Shown here piece after piece: positions 34,497 to 44,210 of a DNA stretch of 64,000 bases (position 1 is its first letter; every line of letters begins with the position of its first letter). Below the pieces are notes generated by a model. It had not been told where the DNA came from, searched no databases, and was given only the letters and a program-made list of their open reading frames with translations. Position numbers and translations under genes: made by a program. This DNA comes from Neisseria mucosa (GTDB taxonomy: Bacteria > Pseudomonadota > Gammaproteobacteria > Burkholderiales > Neisseriaceae). The DNA is taken from NCBI RefSeq assembly GCF_003044445.1, contig NZ_POWX01000014.1, forward strand, positions 13,005 through 77,004, written 5' to 3'.

Positions 34497-35756
34497 ATGC
34501 ACGTTTCAGAATTACAAACCCTACACATTTCCAAGCTCTTGGAAATGGCAGAAGAACACGGCATTGAAAACGCCAACCGTTTCCGCAAACAAGACCTCGT
34601 ATTCGCCATCGTCCGCCAAATGATGAAGCAGGGTGAAAGCTTTACCTGTTCCGGTACGCTCGAAATCCTACCCGACGGCTTCGGCTTTTTACGCAGCGCA
34701 GACACTTCCTACCTCGCGGGCCCCGACGACATCTACGTCTCCCCCACACAAATCCGCCGCTTCAACCTGCATACGGGAGACACCATAGAAGGCAGCGTGC
34801 GCGTACCCAAAGACAACGAACGCTATTTCGCCCTCGTTCGCCTCGACAGTATCAACGGCGATCATCCCGAAGTTTGCAAACACAAAATCCTCTTCGAAAA
34901 CCTCACCCCGCTTTTTCCCACCAAACAGTTCAAACTCGAGCGCGATATTAAAGCCGAAGAAAACCTCACCGGCCGCGCCATTGATTTGGTTTCTCCCATC
35001 GGCCGCGGACAACGCGCCCTGTTGGTTGCGCCGCCGAAAACCGGTAAGACCGTGATGCTGCAAAACATCGCACACGCGATTACCGCCAACTATCCTGATG
35101 TCGAACTCATCGTCTTGTTGATTGACGAACGTCCGGAAGAAGTTACGGAAATGAGCCGCTCCGTGCGCGGCGAAGTCGTCTCCTCCACCTTCGACGAACC
35201 GGCGCAACGCCACGTCCAAGTGGCGGAAATGGTGATTGAAAAAGCCAAGCGCATGGTCGAACACAAAAAAGACGTAGTCATCCTGCTCGACTCGATTACC
35301 CGTCTTGCCCGCGCCTACAACACCGTTGTCCCAACTTCCGGCAAAATCCTCACCGGCGGTGTAGATGCCAATGCCCTTCACCGTCCTAAACGCTTCTTCG
35401 GCGCGGCACGTAATGTCGAAGAAGGCGGTTCGCTCACCATTATTGCTACTGCGCTTGTAGAAACCGGCAGCCGTATGGATGATGTGATTTACGAAGAATT
35501 TAAAGGTACGGGCAATATGGAGCTGCACCTCGACCGCCGCATGGCAGAAAAACGCCTGTTCCCTGCTATCAGTATCAACAAATCTGGCACTCGTCGAGAA
35601 GAATTGTTGGTGCCGAACGATCAGTTGCAGCGCATGTGGCTCTTGCGCAAATTCCTGCATCCAATGGACGAAATCGAAGCGACCGAATTTTTGGTTGGTA
35701 AACTCAAAGATTCTAAAAACAACGACGATTTCTTCGAGCTGATGCGCGGAAAATAA
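34497..35756 (+). CDS. rho: Transcription termination factor Rho
   Basis: Rho is a hexameric RNA helicase that ends transcription at rho-dependent sites. The N-terminal domain has MHVSELQTLHISKLLEMAEE, followed by the RNA-binding cold-shock-like region (EILPDGFGFLRS, then YVSPTQIRRFNL). The ATPase has Walker A APPKTGKTVMLQ and Walker B VVILLDSITRLARAYN, then the R-loop SGTRREELL. The start at 34497 gives 419 residues, the same as E. coli Rho; an upstream in-frame ATG at 34353 is in leader DNA with an uptake sequence. Confidence 0.97.
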   Translation: MHVSELQTLHISKLLEMAEEHGIENANRFRKQDLVFAIVRQMMKQGESFTCSGTLEILPDGFGFLRSADTSYLAGPDDIYVSPTQIRRFNLHTGDTIEGSVRVPKDNERYFALVRLDSINGDHPEVCKHKILFENLTPLFPTKQFKLERDIKAEENLTGRAIDLVSPIGRGQRALLVAPPKTGKTVMLQNIAHAITANYPDVELIVLLIDERPEEVTEMSRSVRGEVVSSTFDEPAQRHVQVAEMVIEKAKRMVEHKKDVVILLDSITRLARAYNTVVPTSGKILTGGVDANALHRPKRFFGAARNVEEGGSLTIIATALVETGSRMDDVIYEEFKGTGNMELHLDRRMAEKRLFPAISINKSGTRREELLVPNDQLQRMWLLRKFLHPMDEIEATEFLVGKLKDSKNNDDFFELMRGK

Positions 35757-35764
35757 AATCATCG

Positions 35765-35806
35765 AAGGTCGTCTGAAAACGATGTATTAAGTTTTCAGAC
35801 GACCTT
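35765..35806 (+). terminator. Terminator of rho
   Basis: AAGGTCGTCTGAAAAC (35765-35780) pairs with GTTTTCAGACGACCTT (35791-35806), followed by TCTC. Confidence 0.75.
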
Positions 35807-35852
35807 TCTCATTTCCGACAAACCGTTCCCTCATATCCAAACGAGAAAACCC

Positions 35853-36251
35853 ATGACCTGCCCCATCTGCACCGCAGACAACGAAGACATTTTGCTGCAA
35901 ACCCCAAACCTGCGCGTTATCGCCGTCCACAACGAAGCCTCAGCCCCGGCATTCTGCCGCGTCATCTGGAACGACCACATCGCCGAGATGACCGACCTTT
36001 CAGCCGCCGAACGCGCCGAAATCATGGAAATGGTGTATAAAGTCGAAGCCGCCATGCGCCAAGTGTTCCGTCCCGCCAAAATCAACCTTGCCAGCCTGGG
36101 CAACGTCGTCCCCCATCTGCATTGGCACGTCATCGCCCGCTTCGAAAACGATGCCAACTTTCCCGCCCCGATTTGGGCAGCCCCCGTCCGCGAACACGGC
36201 ATGACCCTGCCGGACCACTGGACGGAACAAGTCAAAGCCCTGCTGGCGTAA
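35853..36251 (+). CDS. HIT-family nucleotide-binding protein
   Basis: This 132-residue cytoplasmic protein carries the histidine triad PHLHWHVIAR near residue 90, typical of nucleotide hydrolases or transferases. The N-terminus CPICTADNEDILLQTPNLRVI and IWNDHIAEMTDLSAAE are like other bacterial HIT proteins. Cys3 and Cys6 could bind zinc. It lies between rho and the carboxypeptidase gene; the physiological substrate is unknown. Confidence 0.9.
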   Translation: MTCPICTADNEDILLQTPNLRVIAVHNEASAPAFCRVIWNDHIAEMTDLSAAERAEIMEMVYKVEAAMRQVFRPAKINLASLGNVVPHLHWHVIARFENDANFPAPIWAAPVREHGMTLPDHWTEQVKALLA

Positions 36252-36300
36252 CGTTCAGACGACCTCAATAGGCGTATCGGATACCGCATATCAACCGATT

Positions 36301-36335
36301 TTCAGACGACCCCTGCCGAAAAGGTCGTCTGAAAC
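36301..36335. repeat. Outward-facing uptake-sequence pair
   Basis: TTTCAGACGACC and GGTCGTCTGAAA are separated by 11 bases and can pair. The copy on the right ends 18 bases before the start of the carboxypeptidase gene. Confidence 0.6.
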
Positions 36336-36353
36336 CCAAGCAAAGGAAACCAT

Positions 36354-37544
36354 ATGACCTGGCAAACCTCCCGCCGCCATTTCCTCCGCGCCTGCTCCGC
36401 CGCAGCCGGAGCCGGACTGCTGCAAGCCTGCGGCACCGGCACGACCGTTACCCCGTCCACTCAAACCGGCAACACAGCGAAAGCCCAACCCGTGCAGCCC
36501 AAAACCAGCCATCCCCCACGCTCCGGCGACAACCTCCTCCGCGTCGTCGCCCCTTCCGGCTTTGCCGAAGACCCCAACCGCGTCAACGCAGGCTTGACCC
36601 GCCTCTATAACGCAGGTTTTACTGTGACCAACCAACAAGCAGGCAGCCGACGCTATCAACGCTTCGCTGGCTCCGACGCCCAACGTGCCGCCGACTTCCA
36701 AGAGGTCGCCACCGGCCGCGTTGAAACACCCAAAGTCCTCATGGGCTTGCGCGGCGGCTACGGCGCGGCACGCATCCTGCCGCAAATCGACTTCGCTTCA
36801 CTCGGCGCCAGAATGCGCGAACGCGGCACCTTGTTCTTCGGCTTCAGCGACGTTTGCGCCGTCCAACTCGCCCTGCTCGCCAAAGGCAATATGGCAAGCT
36901 TCGCCGGCCCTATGGTTTACAGCGAATTCGGCAAACCCGAACCCAGTGTCTTCACCATGGATTCGTTCATCCGCGGCACCACCAACAACGTCAACATTAT
37001 CGACGTTCCCGCCATCCAACGCGCCAACGTCAACGTCGAAGGTACCTTATGGGGCGGCAACCTCAGCGTTCTCGCCTCCCTCGCAGGCTCGCCCTATATG
37101 CCCGACATCCAAGGCGGCATCCTGTTCGTCGAAGACGTCAGCGAACAACCCTACCGCATCGAACGCATGTTGAACACGCTTTATCTTGCAGGCATCCTGC
37201 AAAAACAACGCGCCATCATCTTCGGCGACTTCCGCATGGGCACCATCCGCGACGTATACGACTCAAGCTACGACTTCTCCGCTGTCGTCAACCACGTCTC
37301 ACGCACCGCCAAAGTCCCCGTCCTGACAGGCTTCCCCTTCGGACACATTACCAATAAAAGCACCTTCCCATTAGGCGCACATGCCAAAATCCACAGCACT
37401 GCCAACGGCGGCTACACCGTAACCTTCAGTGGCTACCCTACCCTGAACCCCGCCGCCCTAACCCTCAACAACCTGCTGCCCCCGCCTATGCCTACCTTTG
37501 ACAGCGCTACTTACAGCCCCATAATTGAAGAAATTACCGAATAA
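36354..37544 (+). CDS. ldcA: L,D-carboxypeptidase (S66), Tat-exported lipoprotein
   Basis: LdcA trims the terminal D-Ala from murein tetrapeptides, acting here outside the cytoplasm. The N-terminus has a twin-arginine signal TSRRHFLRAC and a lipobox LLQAC at about residues 19-23, so it is probably a Tat-exported, lipid-anchored protein. The S66 catalytic residues are the Ser in LFFGFSDVCAVQL, Glu in LFVEDVSEQPYRIERML and His in GFPFGH. Length is 396 residues, longer than the cytoplasmic E. coli enzyme because of the export region. It follows a HIT gene and precedes prfC. Confidence 0.92.
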   Translation: MTWQTSRRHFLRACSAAAGAGLLQACGTGTTVTPSTQTGNTAKAQPVQPKTSHPPRSGDNLLRVVAPSGFAEDPNRVNAGLTRLYNAGFTVTNQQAGSRRYQRFAGSDAQRAADFQEVATGRVETPKVLMGLRGGYGAARILPQIDFASLGARMRERGTLFFGFSDVCAVQLALLAKGNMASFAGPMVYSEFGKPEPSVFTMDSFIRGTTNNVNIIDVPAIQRANVNVEGTLWGGNLSVLASLAGSPYMPDIQGGILFVEDVSEQPYRIERMLNTLYLAGILQKQRAIIFGDFRMGTIRDVYDSSYDFSAVVNHVSRTAKVPVLTGFPFGHITNKSTFPLGAHAKIHSTANGGYTVTFSGYPTLNPAALTLNNLLPPPMPTFDSATYSPIIEEITE

Positions 37545-37564
37545 ACAAGATGCCAATCCAAGAG

Positions 37565-37598
37565 AAGGTCGTCTGAAAAGCTTTCAGACGACCTTTTT
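37565..37598 (+). terminator. Terminator of ldcA
   Basis: AAGGTCGTCTGAAA (37565-37578) pairs with TTTCAGACGACCTT (37582-37595), followed by a T run. Confidence 0.86.
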
Positions 37599-37707
37599 TA
37601 TCCCCTAATCATTGAACCGATTAATGTTTTTTTGTACAATCCCCGCCATCTCAATCCTTTCTCAGGCCGTCGGAAAAGCGGCCTGAACCTTTTTGCAAAG
37701 AAAGCCC

Positions 37708-39303
37708 ATGTCCCAAGAAATCCTCGACCAAGTGCGCCGCCGCCGCACGTTTGCCATCATCTCACACCCTGACGCGGGTAAAACCACGCTGACCGAAAAG
37801 CTGTTGCTGTTTTCAGGTGCGATTCAGAGCGCGGGTACGGTAAAAGGCAAGAAAACCGGCAAATTCGCCACCTCCGACTGGATGGAAATCGAGAAGCAGC
37901 GCGGCATTTCCGTGGCATCAAGCGTGATGCAGTTCGACTACAAAGACCACACCGTCAACCTCTTGGACACGCCGGGACACCAAGACTTCTCCGAAGACAC
38001 CTACCGCGTTTTAACCGCCGTGGACAGCGCGTTGATGGTCATCGACGCGGCAAAAGGCGTGGAAGCGCAAACCATCAAACTCTTGAACGTCTGCCGCCTG
38101 CGTAATACGCCGATTGTCACGTTCATGAACAAATACGACCGCGAAGTGCGCGATTCTTTGGAATTGCTGGATGAAGTGGAAAATATTTTAAAAATCCGCT
38201 GCGCGCCCGTCACTTGGCCGATCGGCATGGGCAAAAACTTCAAAGGCGTGTACCACATCCTGAACGATGAAATCTATCTCTTTGAAGCGGGCGGCGAACG
38301 TCTGCCGCACGAGTTCGACATTATCAAAGGCATCAACAATCCCGAATTAGAACAACGCTTTCCGCTGGAAATCCAGCAGTTGCGCGACGAAATCGAATTG
38401 GTGCAGGCGGCTTCCAACGAGTTTAATCTCGACGAATTTCTCGCCGGCGAACTCACGCCCGTGTTCTTCGGCTCGGCGATTAACAACTTCGGTATTCAGG
38501 AAATCCTCAATTCATTGATCGACTGGGCGCCCGCGCCGAAACCGCGCGACGCGACCGTGCGCATGGTCGAACCTGACGAGCCGAAGTTTTCCGGATTTAT
38601 CTTTAAAATCCAAGCCAATATGGACCCGAAACACCGCGACCGCATCGCCTTTTTGCGCGTCTGCTCCGGCAAATTCGAGCGCGGCATGAAGATGAAACAC
38701 CTGCGCATCAACCGCGAAATCGCCGCCTCCAGCGTGGTTACGTTCATGTCGCACGACCGCGAGCTGGTGGAAGAAGCCTACGCGGGCGACATCATCGGCA
38801 TCCCGAACCACGGCAACATCCAAATCGGCGACAGCTTCTCCGAAGGCGAACAACTGGCGTTTACCGGCATCCCCTTCTTCGCACCCGAACTGTTCCGCAG
38901 CGTCCGCATCAAAAACCCGCTGAAAATCAAGCAACTGCAAAAAGGTTTGCAACAGCTCGGCGAAGAAGGCGCGGTGCAGGTGTTCAAACCCATGAGCGGC
39001 GCGGATTTGATTTTGGGCGCGGTCGGCGTGTTGCAGTTTGAAGTCGTTACCTCGCGGCTGGCCAACGAATACGGCGTAGAAGCCGTGTTCGACAACGCAT
39101 CCATCTGGTCCGCGCGCTGGGTATCGTGCGACGACAAGAAAAAACTGGCAGAGTTTGAAAAAGCCAATGCGGGCAATCTGGCGATAGACGCAGGCGGCAA
39201 CCTCGCCTACCTCGCCCCCAACCGCGTGAATTTGGGACTCACGCAAGAACGCTGGCCGGACATCGTGTTCCACGAAACGCGCGAGCATTCGGTGAAATTG
39301 TAA
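37708..39303 (+). CDS. prfC: Peptide chain release factor 3
   Basis: RF3 is a GTPase that recycles RF1/RF2 after peptide release. The G domain has SHPDAGKTTLTEKLL (P loop), the switch-I segment QRGISVASSVMQF, LLDTPGHQDFSEDTYR (G3) and FMNKYDRE (G4). Later RF3 segments include VFFGSAINNFGIQEIL and EEGAVQVFKPM. The ATG at 37708 (MSQEILDQVRRRR) is preferred over a TTG at 37693. Length is 531 residues, close to the usual 529. Confidence 0.96.
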   Translation: MSQEILDQVRRRRTFAIISHPDAGKTTLTEKLLLFSGAIQSAGTVKGKKTGKFATSDWMEIEKQRGISVASSVMQFDYKDHTVNLLDTPGHQDFSEDTYRVLTAVDSALMVIDAAKGVEAQTIKLLNVCRLRNTPIVTFMNKYDREVRDSLELLDEVENILKIRCAPVTWPIGMGKNFKGVYHILNDEIYLFEAGGERLPHEFDIIKGINNPELEQRFPLEIQQLRDEIELVQAASNEFNLDEFLAGELTPVFFGSAINNFGIQEILNSLIDWAPAPKPRDATVRMVEPDEPKFSGFIFKIQANMDPKHRDRIAFLRVCSGKFERGMKMKHLRINREIAASSVVTFMSHDRELVEEAYAGDIIGIPNHGNIQIGDSFSEGEQLAFTGIPFFAPELFRSVRIKNPLKIKQLQKGLQQLGEEGAVQVFKPMSGADLILGAVGVLQFEVVTSRLANEYGVEAVFDNASIWSARWVSCDDKKKLAEFEKANAGNLAIDAGGNLAYLAPNRVNLGLTQERWPDIVFHETREHSVKL

Positions 39304-39311
39304 TAGATTAA

Positions 39312-39345
39312 AAAGGTCGTCTGAAAACCGTTTCAGACGACCTTT
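39312..39345. terminator. Bidirectional terminator between prfC and ubiC
   Basis: AAAGGTCGTCTGAAA (39312-39326) pairs with TTTCAGACGACCTTT (39331-39345), between the two convergent genes. Confidence 0.82.
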
Positions 39346-39364
39346 CCTTATATTGCTGCGACGT

Positions 39365-39910
39365 TTAGCGCATAATCCGCGCCAACCCCGGCAAAAAATA
39401 TTCCGTCAGTTCCAACACCTCGCCATCCCAATCAAAATAAGACCTGCGGGCGGCGACAGGTCGTCTGAAATCATCCTGACCGCCTGCGTTTTCCATCAGA
39501 CAAAACTCGAATGCCGAACGCTTCAGGGGCAGTGTGCCGTCAAACAGCCGCTCGCCCAAAGGCTGCGTGCCGCAATCCAACACGCCGCGCCAGGCTTGGG
39601 ATTGCGGGCTGCACGCGCTGCGCGCCTGTACGACGGGCACGCCGTTCAGATGCAGCAAAACGTCGCGGACGAATTGCGGGGCGGCGGTTTCGGTATGGCT
39701 TTTGCCAAACGAATTGCCCTGTCCGTCCAGTTCGCCCATATACAGCACTTTTACCGCAAAACTGCCGCCCAAGGCGCGTAAGGCGGCGGTCAGCGATTGC
39801 GCTTGGCACAAAGCGGCGGCACGTTCGTTCCAACCTTGCGGCAGCTCGTCAGGAAGTTTGTCTTGCCAATTTAAAGGGGGATTCATAGGATTTAGATTGA
39901 TGGGTTTCAT
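39365..39910 (-). CDS. ubiC: Chorismate lyase
   Basis: UbiC removes pyruvate from chorismate to give 4-hydroxybenzoate, the first step of ubiquinone synthesis. The segment GVLDCGTQPLGERLFDG is the family's most recognisable part, with an Arg that binds product; EFCLMENAG and ARRSYFDWDGEVLELTEYFLP are near the C-terminus. Length is 181 residues, near the usual 165. It begins 3 bases after the bioD stop. Similarity within this family is low, so the call depends on a few motifs. Confidence 0.85.
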   Translation of the reverse strand: MKPINLNPMNPPLNWQDKLPDELPQGWNERAAALCQAQSLTAALRALGGSFAVKVLYMGELDGQGNSFGKSHTETAAPQFVRDVLLHLNGVPVVQARSACSPQSQAWRGVLDCGTQPLGERLFDGTLPLKRSAFEFCLMENAGGQDDFRRPVAARRSYFDWDGEVLELTEYFLPGLARIMR

Positions 39911-39913
39911 GTT

Positions 39914-40582
39914 TTAATCGTTTTCAGACGACCTTTCGTCCGTCTCCACCTTATCCAACTCCATCCACTCCGCATCGGGGAAATCTGTTTTCAGACGACC
40001 CCTTAGATACGCCGAGCTGTCTTGGGCGATGTTCTCGTCGCGGCTGTCGTGGATGTGGTTGAAAATCAGGCTGTGCAGGCTGATGCCGTATTGTTTGAGC
40101 GCGGCGAAGCTGAGCAGGGTGTGGTTAATACTGCCGAGCCGTCCGCTGGTAACGAGAATGACGGGATAAGCCTGTTGCTGAACATAATCAATGGTTAACA
40201 GGTTTTCCGTCAGCGGAACCATCAATCCGCCCGCGCCTTCGACCAAGACGATTTCGTATTGCGCCGCCAATTCTTGCGTGGCGGTGCGGATTTTGTCCAA
40301 GTCCAAAACCCTGCCGTCCAGACGGGCGGCGAGGTGGGGCGAGGCGGGATAGCTGAAGATTTCGGGCATGGTCAGCCGCTGTTTGTCGGCTTCCTGCATG
40401 GGTATGCCCATGATGTTGCGGTGGACGGCGATGTCGTCGGCGATGTTTTGGCAACCGGTTTGCACAGGCTTTTGCGTGATCACGCTTTTGCCCTGCTGCA
40501 ACAATTGTTTTGCCAACATGCCGGTGGCGACGGTTTTGCCGATGTCCGTGTCTATGCCGCTGACGAAGTAAACGCCTTTCAT
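39914..40582 (-). CDS. bioD: Dethiobiotin synthetase
   Basis: BioD closes the ureido ring of dethiobiotin from DAPA, CO2 and ATP. The P loop is GIDTDIGKTVATGML at the N-terminus. TQKPVQTGCQ, LVEGAGGLMVPL and VTSGRLGSINHTLL are typical. The start at 40582 (MKGVYFVSG) overlaps the bioA stop by four bases (ATGA), indicating translational coupling; the longer upstream frame overlaps bioA and is not real. Length is 222 residues. The tail RSSEND is encoded by an uptake sequence. Confidence 0.95.
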   Translation of the reverse strand: MKGVYFVSGIDTDIGKTVATGMLAKQLLQQGKSVITQKPVQTGCQNIADDIAVHRNIMGIPMQEADKQRLTMPEIFSYPASPHLAARLDGRVLDLDKIRTATQELAAQYEIVLVEGAGGLMVPLTENLLTIDYVQQQAYPVILVTSGRLGSINHTLLSFAALKQYGISLHSLIFNHIHDSRDENIAQDSSAYLRGRLKTDFPDAEWMELDKVETDERSSEND

Positions 40583-41871
40583 TTGCTGTGTTCCTTCAAG
40601 ATTTGTATGCTTTTGTCGGCAAGTTCGGTCAAGAGGTCGTCTGAAATGATGTAAGGCGGCATGAGGTACACCAGCCTGCCGAATGGGCGCACCCAAATGC
40701 CCTGCTCCACGCAGTCCGCTTGAAAACGCGCCATATCCACGCCTTTTTCCAGCTCGATCACGCCGATGGCACCCAAAACGCGCACGTCTTTCACGCCGCG
40801 GATGTCCCATGCGGTTTTCAGACGACCTTTCAGGATGCTTTCGATGCGGCGGATATTTGCCTGCCAATCTTGGGACAAAAGCAGCTTGACCGAAGCGCAG
40901 GCAACGGCACACGCCAGCGGGTTCGCCATAAATGTCGGGCCGTGCATGAACACGCCCGCTTCGCCGCGCGAAATCGTTTCGGTGACTTTTTGCGAAGTGA
41001 CTGCCGCCGCCAGCGTCATATAGCCGCCGCTCAAGCCCTTGCCGATACACATAATATCCGGCACGACCTCCGCATGTTCGCAGGCAAACATCTTGCCCGT
41101 ACGCCCGAATCCGGTGGCGATTTCGTCAAAAATCAACACAATATCAAATTCATCACACAAATCGCGCAAACCGCGAAGATACTGCGGATGATAAAAATAC
41201 ATGCCGCCCGCACCCTGCACGACTGGTTCCAAAATAAAGGCGGCAATATCCGCATGATGCGCTTCAAACAAGGCGCGGACAGGCTGCAAATCCGCCCCAT
41301 CCCATTCATCGTCGAAACGGCTTTTTGGATTATCGACAAAATAACGCTGCGGCAGAGCGCTGCCGAAAATATGGTGCATCCCCGTTTCCGGATCGCAGAC
41401 GGACATCGCGTTCCAAGTATCGCCGTGATACCCGCGCCGCACCGTCGCAATATTCTGCTTCGCCGTCAAACCCCGCGCCTGCTGGTATTGCACCGCCATC
41501 TTCAACGCGACTTCCACCGAAACCGAACCCGAATCCGCATAAAAAATACGGTCCAACCCCTGCGGCAAAATCCCGACCAATAATTTGCCCAGCTCCACCG
41601 CCGGCCCGTGCGTCAAACCGCCGAACATCACATGCGACATTTGCTTAATCTGCGCCTCAACCGCCTGATTCAAAACAGGATGATTGTAGCCGTGTATCGC
41701 ACACCACCAAGACGACATCCCGTCAATCAGCCGCGTACCGTCCGCCAATTCAATATGCACGCCCTCCGCACGGCACACCGGATAAACAGGCAACGGGTCG
41801 GTCATGGATGTATAGGGATGGAGCAGATGGGCGCGGTCGAAATCGAGCAGGGAGGAATTTTCGGAAATCAT
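40579..41871 (-). CDS. bioA: Adenosylmethionine-8-amino-7-oxononanoate aminotransferase
   Basis: BioA transfers the amino group of S-adenosylmethionine to KAPA, giving DAPA in biotin synthesis. It is a class III PLP enzyme with LIDGMSSWWCAIHGYNHP near the N-terminus, LIFDEIATGFGRTGKMFA, and the PLP-lysine region MCIGKGLSGGYMTLAA. HGPTFMANPLACAVA is typical. Length is 430 residues. It is first in bioA-bioD-ubiC. The rest of the biotin pathway is not in the window. Confidence 0.96.
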   Translation of the reverse strand: MISENSSLLDFDRAHLLHPYTSMTDPLPVYPVCRAEGVHIELADGTRLIDGMSSWWCAIHGYNHPVLNQAVEAQIKQMSHVMFGGLTHGPAVELGKLLVGILPQGLDRIFYADSGSVSVEVALKMAVQYQQARGLTAKQNIATVRRGYHGDTWNAMSVCDPETGMHHIFGSALPQRYFVDNPKSRFDDEWDGADLQPVRALFEAHHADIAAFILEPVVQGAGGMYFYHPQYLRGLRDLCDEFDIVLIFDEIATGFGRTGKMFACEHAEVVPDIMCIGKGLSGGYMTLAAAVTSQKVTETISRGEAGVFMHGPTFMANPLACAVACASVKLLLSQDWQANIRRIESILKGRLKTAWDIRGVKDVRVLGAIGVIELEKGVDMARFQADCVEQGIWVRPFGRLVYLMPPYIISDDLLTELADKSIQILKEHSK

Positions 41872-42051
41872 AGGACGTTCTTTTGCTTAATCTGAATTTG
41901 ACGGCATATATACGCAAACCGCCGTATTTTCGCGACAAATTTTATCATTAAGCCTCAGTCATATGTAAATTACCCTCATATCCTTGACGTTCACATGAAT
42001 CAGACAGTAACATCGCGGAGACTGAATAATATATATTGATAATTGACTACT

Positions 42052-44127
42052 ATGGCAAAACTGAAAACCATCGCCCTGACGCTGTCCGGTTTATCCGCCG
42101 TTTCCGGCGCGGCCGCCGCACAAAACGCCACTCCCAACCAAACAGGTATGGCAATGATGCGGCTCAATTCTGCCCTTCTCGACCAAGCCAAAGCCAAGAC
42201 TTTCGGTTCCGGCAGCCTGTGGGCTTCATTGAAAAAAGACTTCCGCATGAGCGAAGTTAATTCCGAGCTGGTCCGCCGCCACGAAAGCAAATTCGCCGCA
42301 AACGGTGCCTATTTCGACCGCACCATCACGCGCAGCAAACCTTATATGTACCATATTGCAACCGAAGTAAAAAAACGCAATATGCCCGCCGAAATCGCAC
42401 TCCTCCCCTTCATTGAAAGCGCATTCGTCACCAAAGCCAAATCCCACGTCGGCGCATCCGGCCTGTGGCAGTTCATGCCGGCAACCGGTCGTCATTTCGG
42501 CTTGGAAAAAACACCTTTGTATGACGGCCGCCACGACGTATATGCCGCGACCGACGCCGCGCTGAACTACCTGCAATATCTGCACGGGCTATTTAACGAC
42601 TGGTCTTTGGCTTTGGCTGCATACAACTGGGGCGAAGGCAATGTAGGCCGCGCCGTCAACCGTGCCCGCGCACAAGGCCTGGAACCCACTTACGAAAACC
42701 TGCGTATGCCGAACGAGACACGCAACTACGTTCCCAAATTGCTGGCTGTCCGCAATATTGTCGCCAGCCCCCAGACTTTCGGCATGAATATCAGCGAAAT
42801 CACCAATCAACCTTATTTCCAAACAGTCAGTATTGACAAACCCATCGACAACAGCACCATCGCCCGTCTCGCCAATATCAGCGAGAGCGAGCTGCTGACA
42901 TTGAACCCTGCTTTCAACGCACCTGTCTTCATCCCGAAAAACAACCGCAAATTATTGCTGCCTGTTTCCGCCGTATCCGCATTCGAAAAAAATTACCGCA
43001 ATGCGAATCCCGAAACCCTGCTCTCTTTCAATGCTTATACCTCGGCCCGCAATACCAATCTAAACACGATTGCGACAGAAACCGGGATGAGCGTTGCCGA
43101 AATCAAACGACTGAACGGCTTAAACGGCAATTCGCTGTCTGAAGGACGTACCATTTTGGTTGCACAAACCGATACTGCTACCAAACAGGATATGATTAAT
43201 TTCATCGATACTGACAATACTCCGGATACCTACCGTTCGAATATGCCGACAATGGCTCCGATTCAAACGGCAGAACTCAAAACCGATACAGTCAAAAAAG
43301 TCGTCGCCCCTGCCAATACGGTTGCACAAGAACCTGCTCCAACAACCTTTGATTTTGTTGCCAATACCAAAGCTGCAACTGCCCCTATCGCCGCCGATGC
43401 CGTTACAACCGCCCAACCCCGTGTAGAACGCGTTCAAACCGTACAATCCACGGAAGCCAAACCTGCTACGGACACAACTGTCATTGCGGCGGCCGAGCCT
43501 GCACAACCTGCCTTAACCTTAACAGAACCTCAGGTCGTGGCATCGGCAAAATCAGCTACTCCTTCCGCTCCTTCAGCAGTCGAAGAACCTGACCAAATGA
43601 TGGCATTGCTTGCCAATGTTGATTCACGTTTGCAAAAGGAAGAAGAAGATCAAATTATTGTTACTCAAAATATCGCGCATCATCAAGAAGTTGATGCAGC
43701 CAAAGCACGCAGCGAACGTATTGCCGAAAATATTGCCAAGCATCAAAGCCGTACTGAAGCGCGACTGGCAAGGGCAAATAATCAATCATCTGCCCAGCCG
43801 ACAACTATGGCAGGTATGCACCGCGTAGCTGATGGGGATACCCTGTTCAATATTTCCAAACGCTACAATTTAAGCGTTGCCGATTTGATTGTGACCAACA
43901 ACATCAAAGGCAGCAATATCCGAAAAGGTCAGCTGTTACGCGTTAGCGCGGATCCGGTCAAAACCCGTAAAAACAATATCCAAAATGTTTCTTACACAGT
44001 CCGTAGAGGCGATACGCTCAATACGATTGCTGATCGCTTTAACATAGATGTCAACGATATCCGCCGTTGGAATAAAAATACCCGAACCGTTACCCCGGGT
44101 CAGCGTTTGAAATTGATGGGCAGCTAA
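42052..44127 (+). CDS. mltD: Membrane-bound lytic murein transglycosylase D-type with LysM repeats
   Basis: This 691-residue exported enzyme cleaves glycan strands to anhydro ends. A signal peptide is visible (MAKLKTIALTLSGLSAVSGAAAA), without a clear lipobox. The SLT domain has LLPFIESAFVTKAKS with the catalytic Glu, then GASGLWQFMPATGRHFGL and AALNYLQYLH. Two clear LysM modules are at the C-terminus (HRVADGDTLFNISKRYNLS and YTVRRGDTLNTIADRFNID), and a weaker one lies near residue 345. A low-complexity Ala/Thr/Pro linker and a KR/E-rich stretch separate them. The ATG at 42052 is chosen over a TTG three codons earlier. Confidence 0.93.
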   Translation: MAKLKTIALTLSGLSAVSGAAAAQNATPNQTGMAMMRLNSALLDQAKAKTFGSGSLWASLKKDFRMSEVNSELVRRHESKFAANGAYFDRTITRSKPYMYHIATEVKKRNMPAEIALLPFIESAFVTKAKSHVGASGLWQFMPATGRHFGLEKTPLYDGRHDVYAATDAALNYLQYLHGLFNDWSLALAAYNWGEGNVGRAVNRARAQGLEPTYENLRMPNETRNYVPKLLAVRNIVASPQTFGMNISEITNQPYFQTVSIDKPIDNSTIARLANISESELLTLNPAFNAPVFIPKNNRKLLLPVSAVSAFEKNYRNANPETLLSFNAYTSARNTNLNTIATETGMSVAEIKRLNGLNGNSLSEGRTILVAQTDTATKQDMINFIDTDNTPDTYRSNMPTMAPIQTAELKTDTVKKVVAPANTVAQEPAPTTFDFVANTKAATAPIAADAVTTAQPRVERVQTVQSTEAKPATDTTVIAAAEPAQPALTLTEPQVVASAKSATPSAPSAVEEPDQMMALLANVDSRLQKEEEDQIIVTQNIAHHQEVDAAKARSERIAENIAKHQSRTEARLARANNQSSAQPTTMAGMHRVADGDTLFNISKRYNLSVADLIVTNNIKGSNIRKGQLLRVSADPVKTRKNNIQNVSYTVRRGDTLNTIADRFNIDVNDIRRWNKNTRTVTPGQRLKLMGS

Positions 44128-44144
44128 CCGCGTAATCAAACAGC

Positions 44145-44175
44145 AGGTCGTCTGAAGTTTTCAGACGACCTTTTT
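44145..44175 (+). terminator. Terminator of mltD
   Basis: AGGTCGTCTGAA and TTCAGACGACCT are separated by three bases and followed by TTTT. Confidence 0.82.
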
Positions 44176-44210
44176 GTATAGTAAATCATAATAGGAAATA
44201 ATTAATCATC

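Noticed and set aside
34689..35762. 357-codon open frame on the minus strand
   Set aside because: Antisense to rho; no ribosome-binding site and no recognisable domain.
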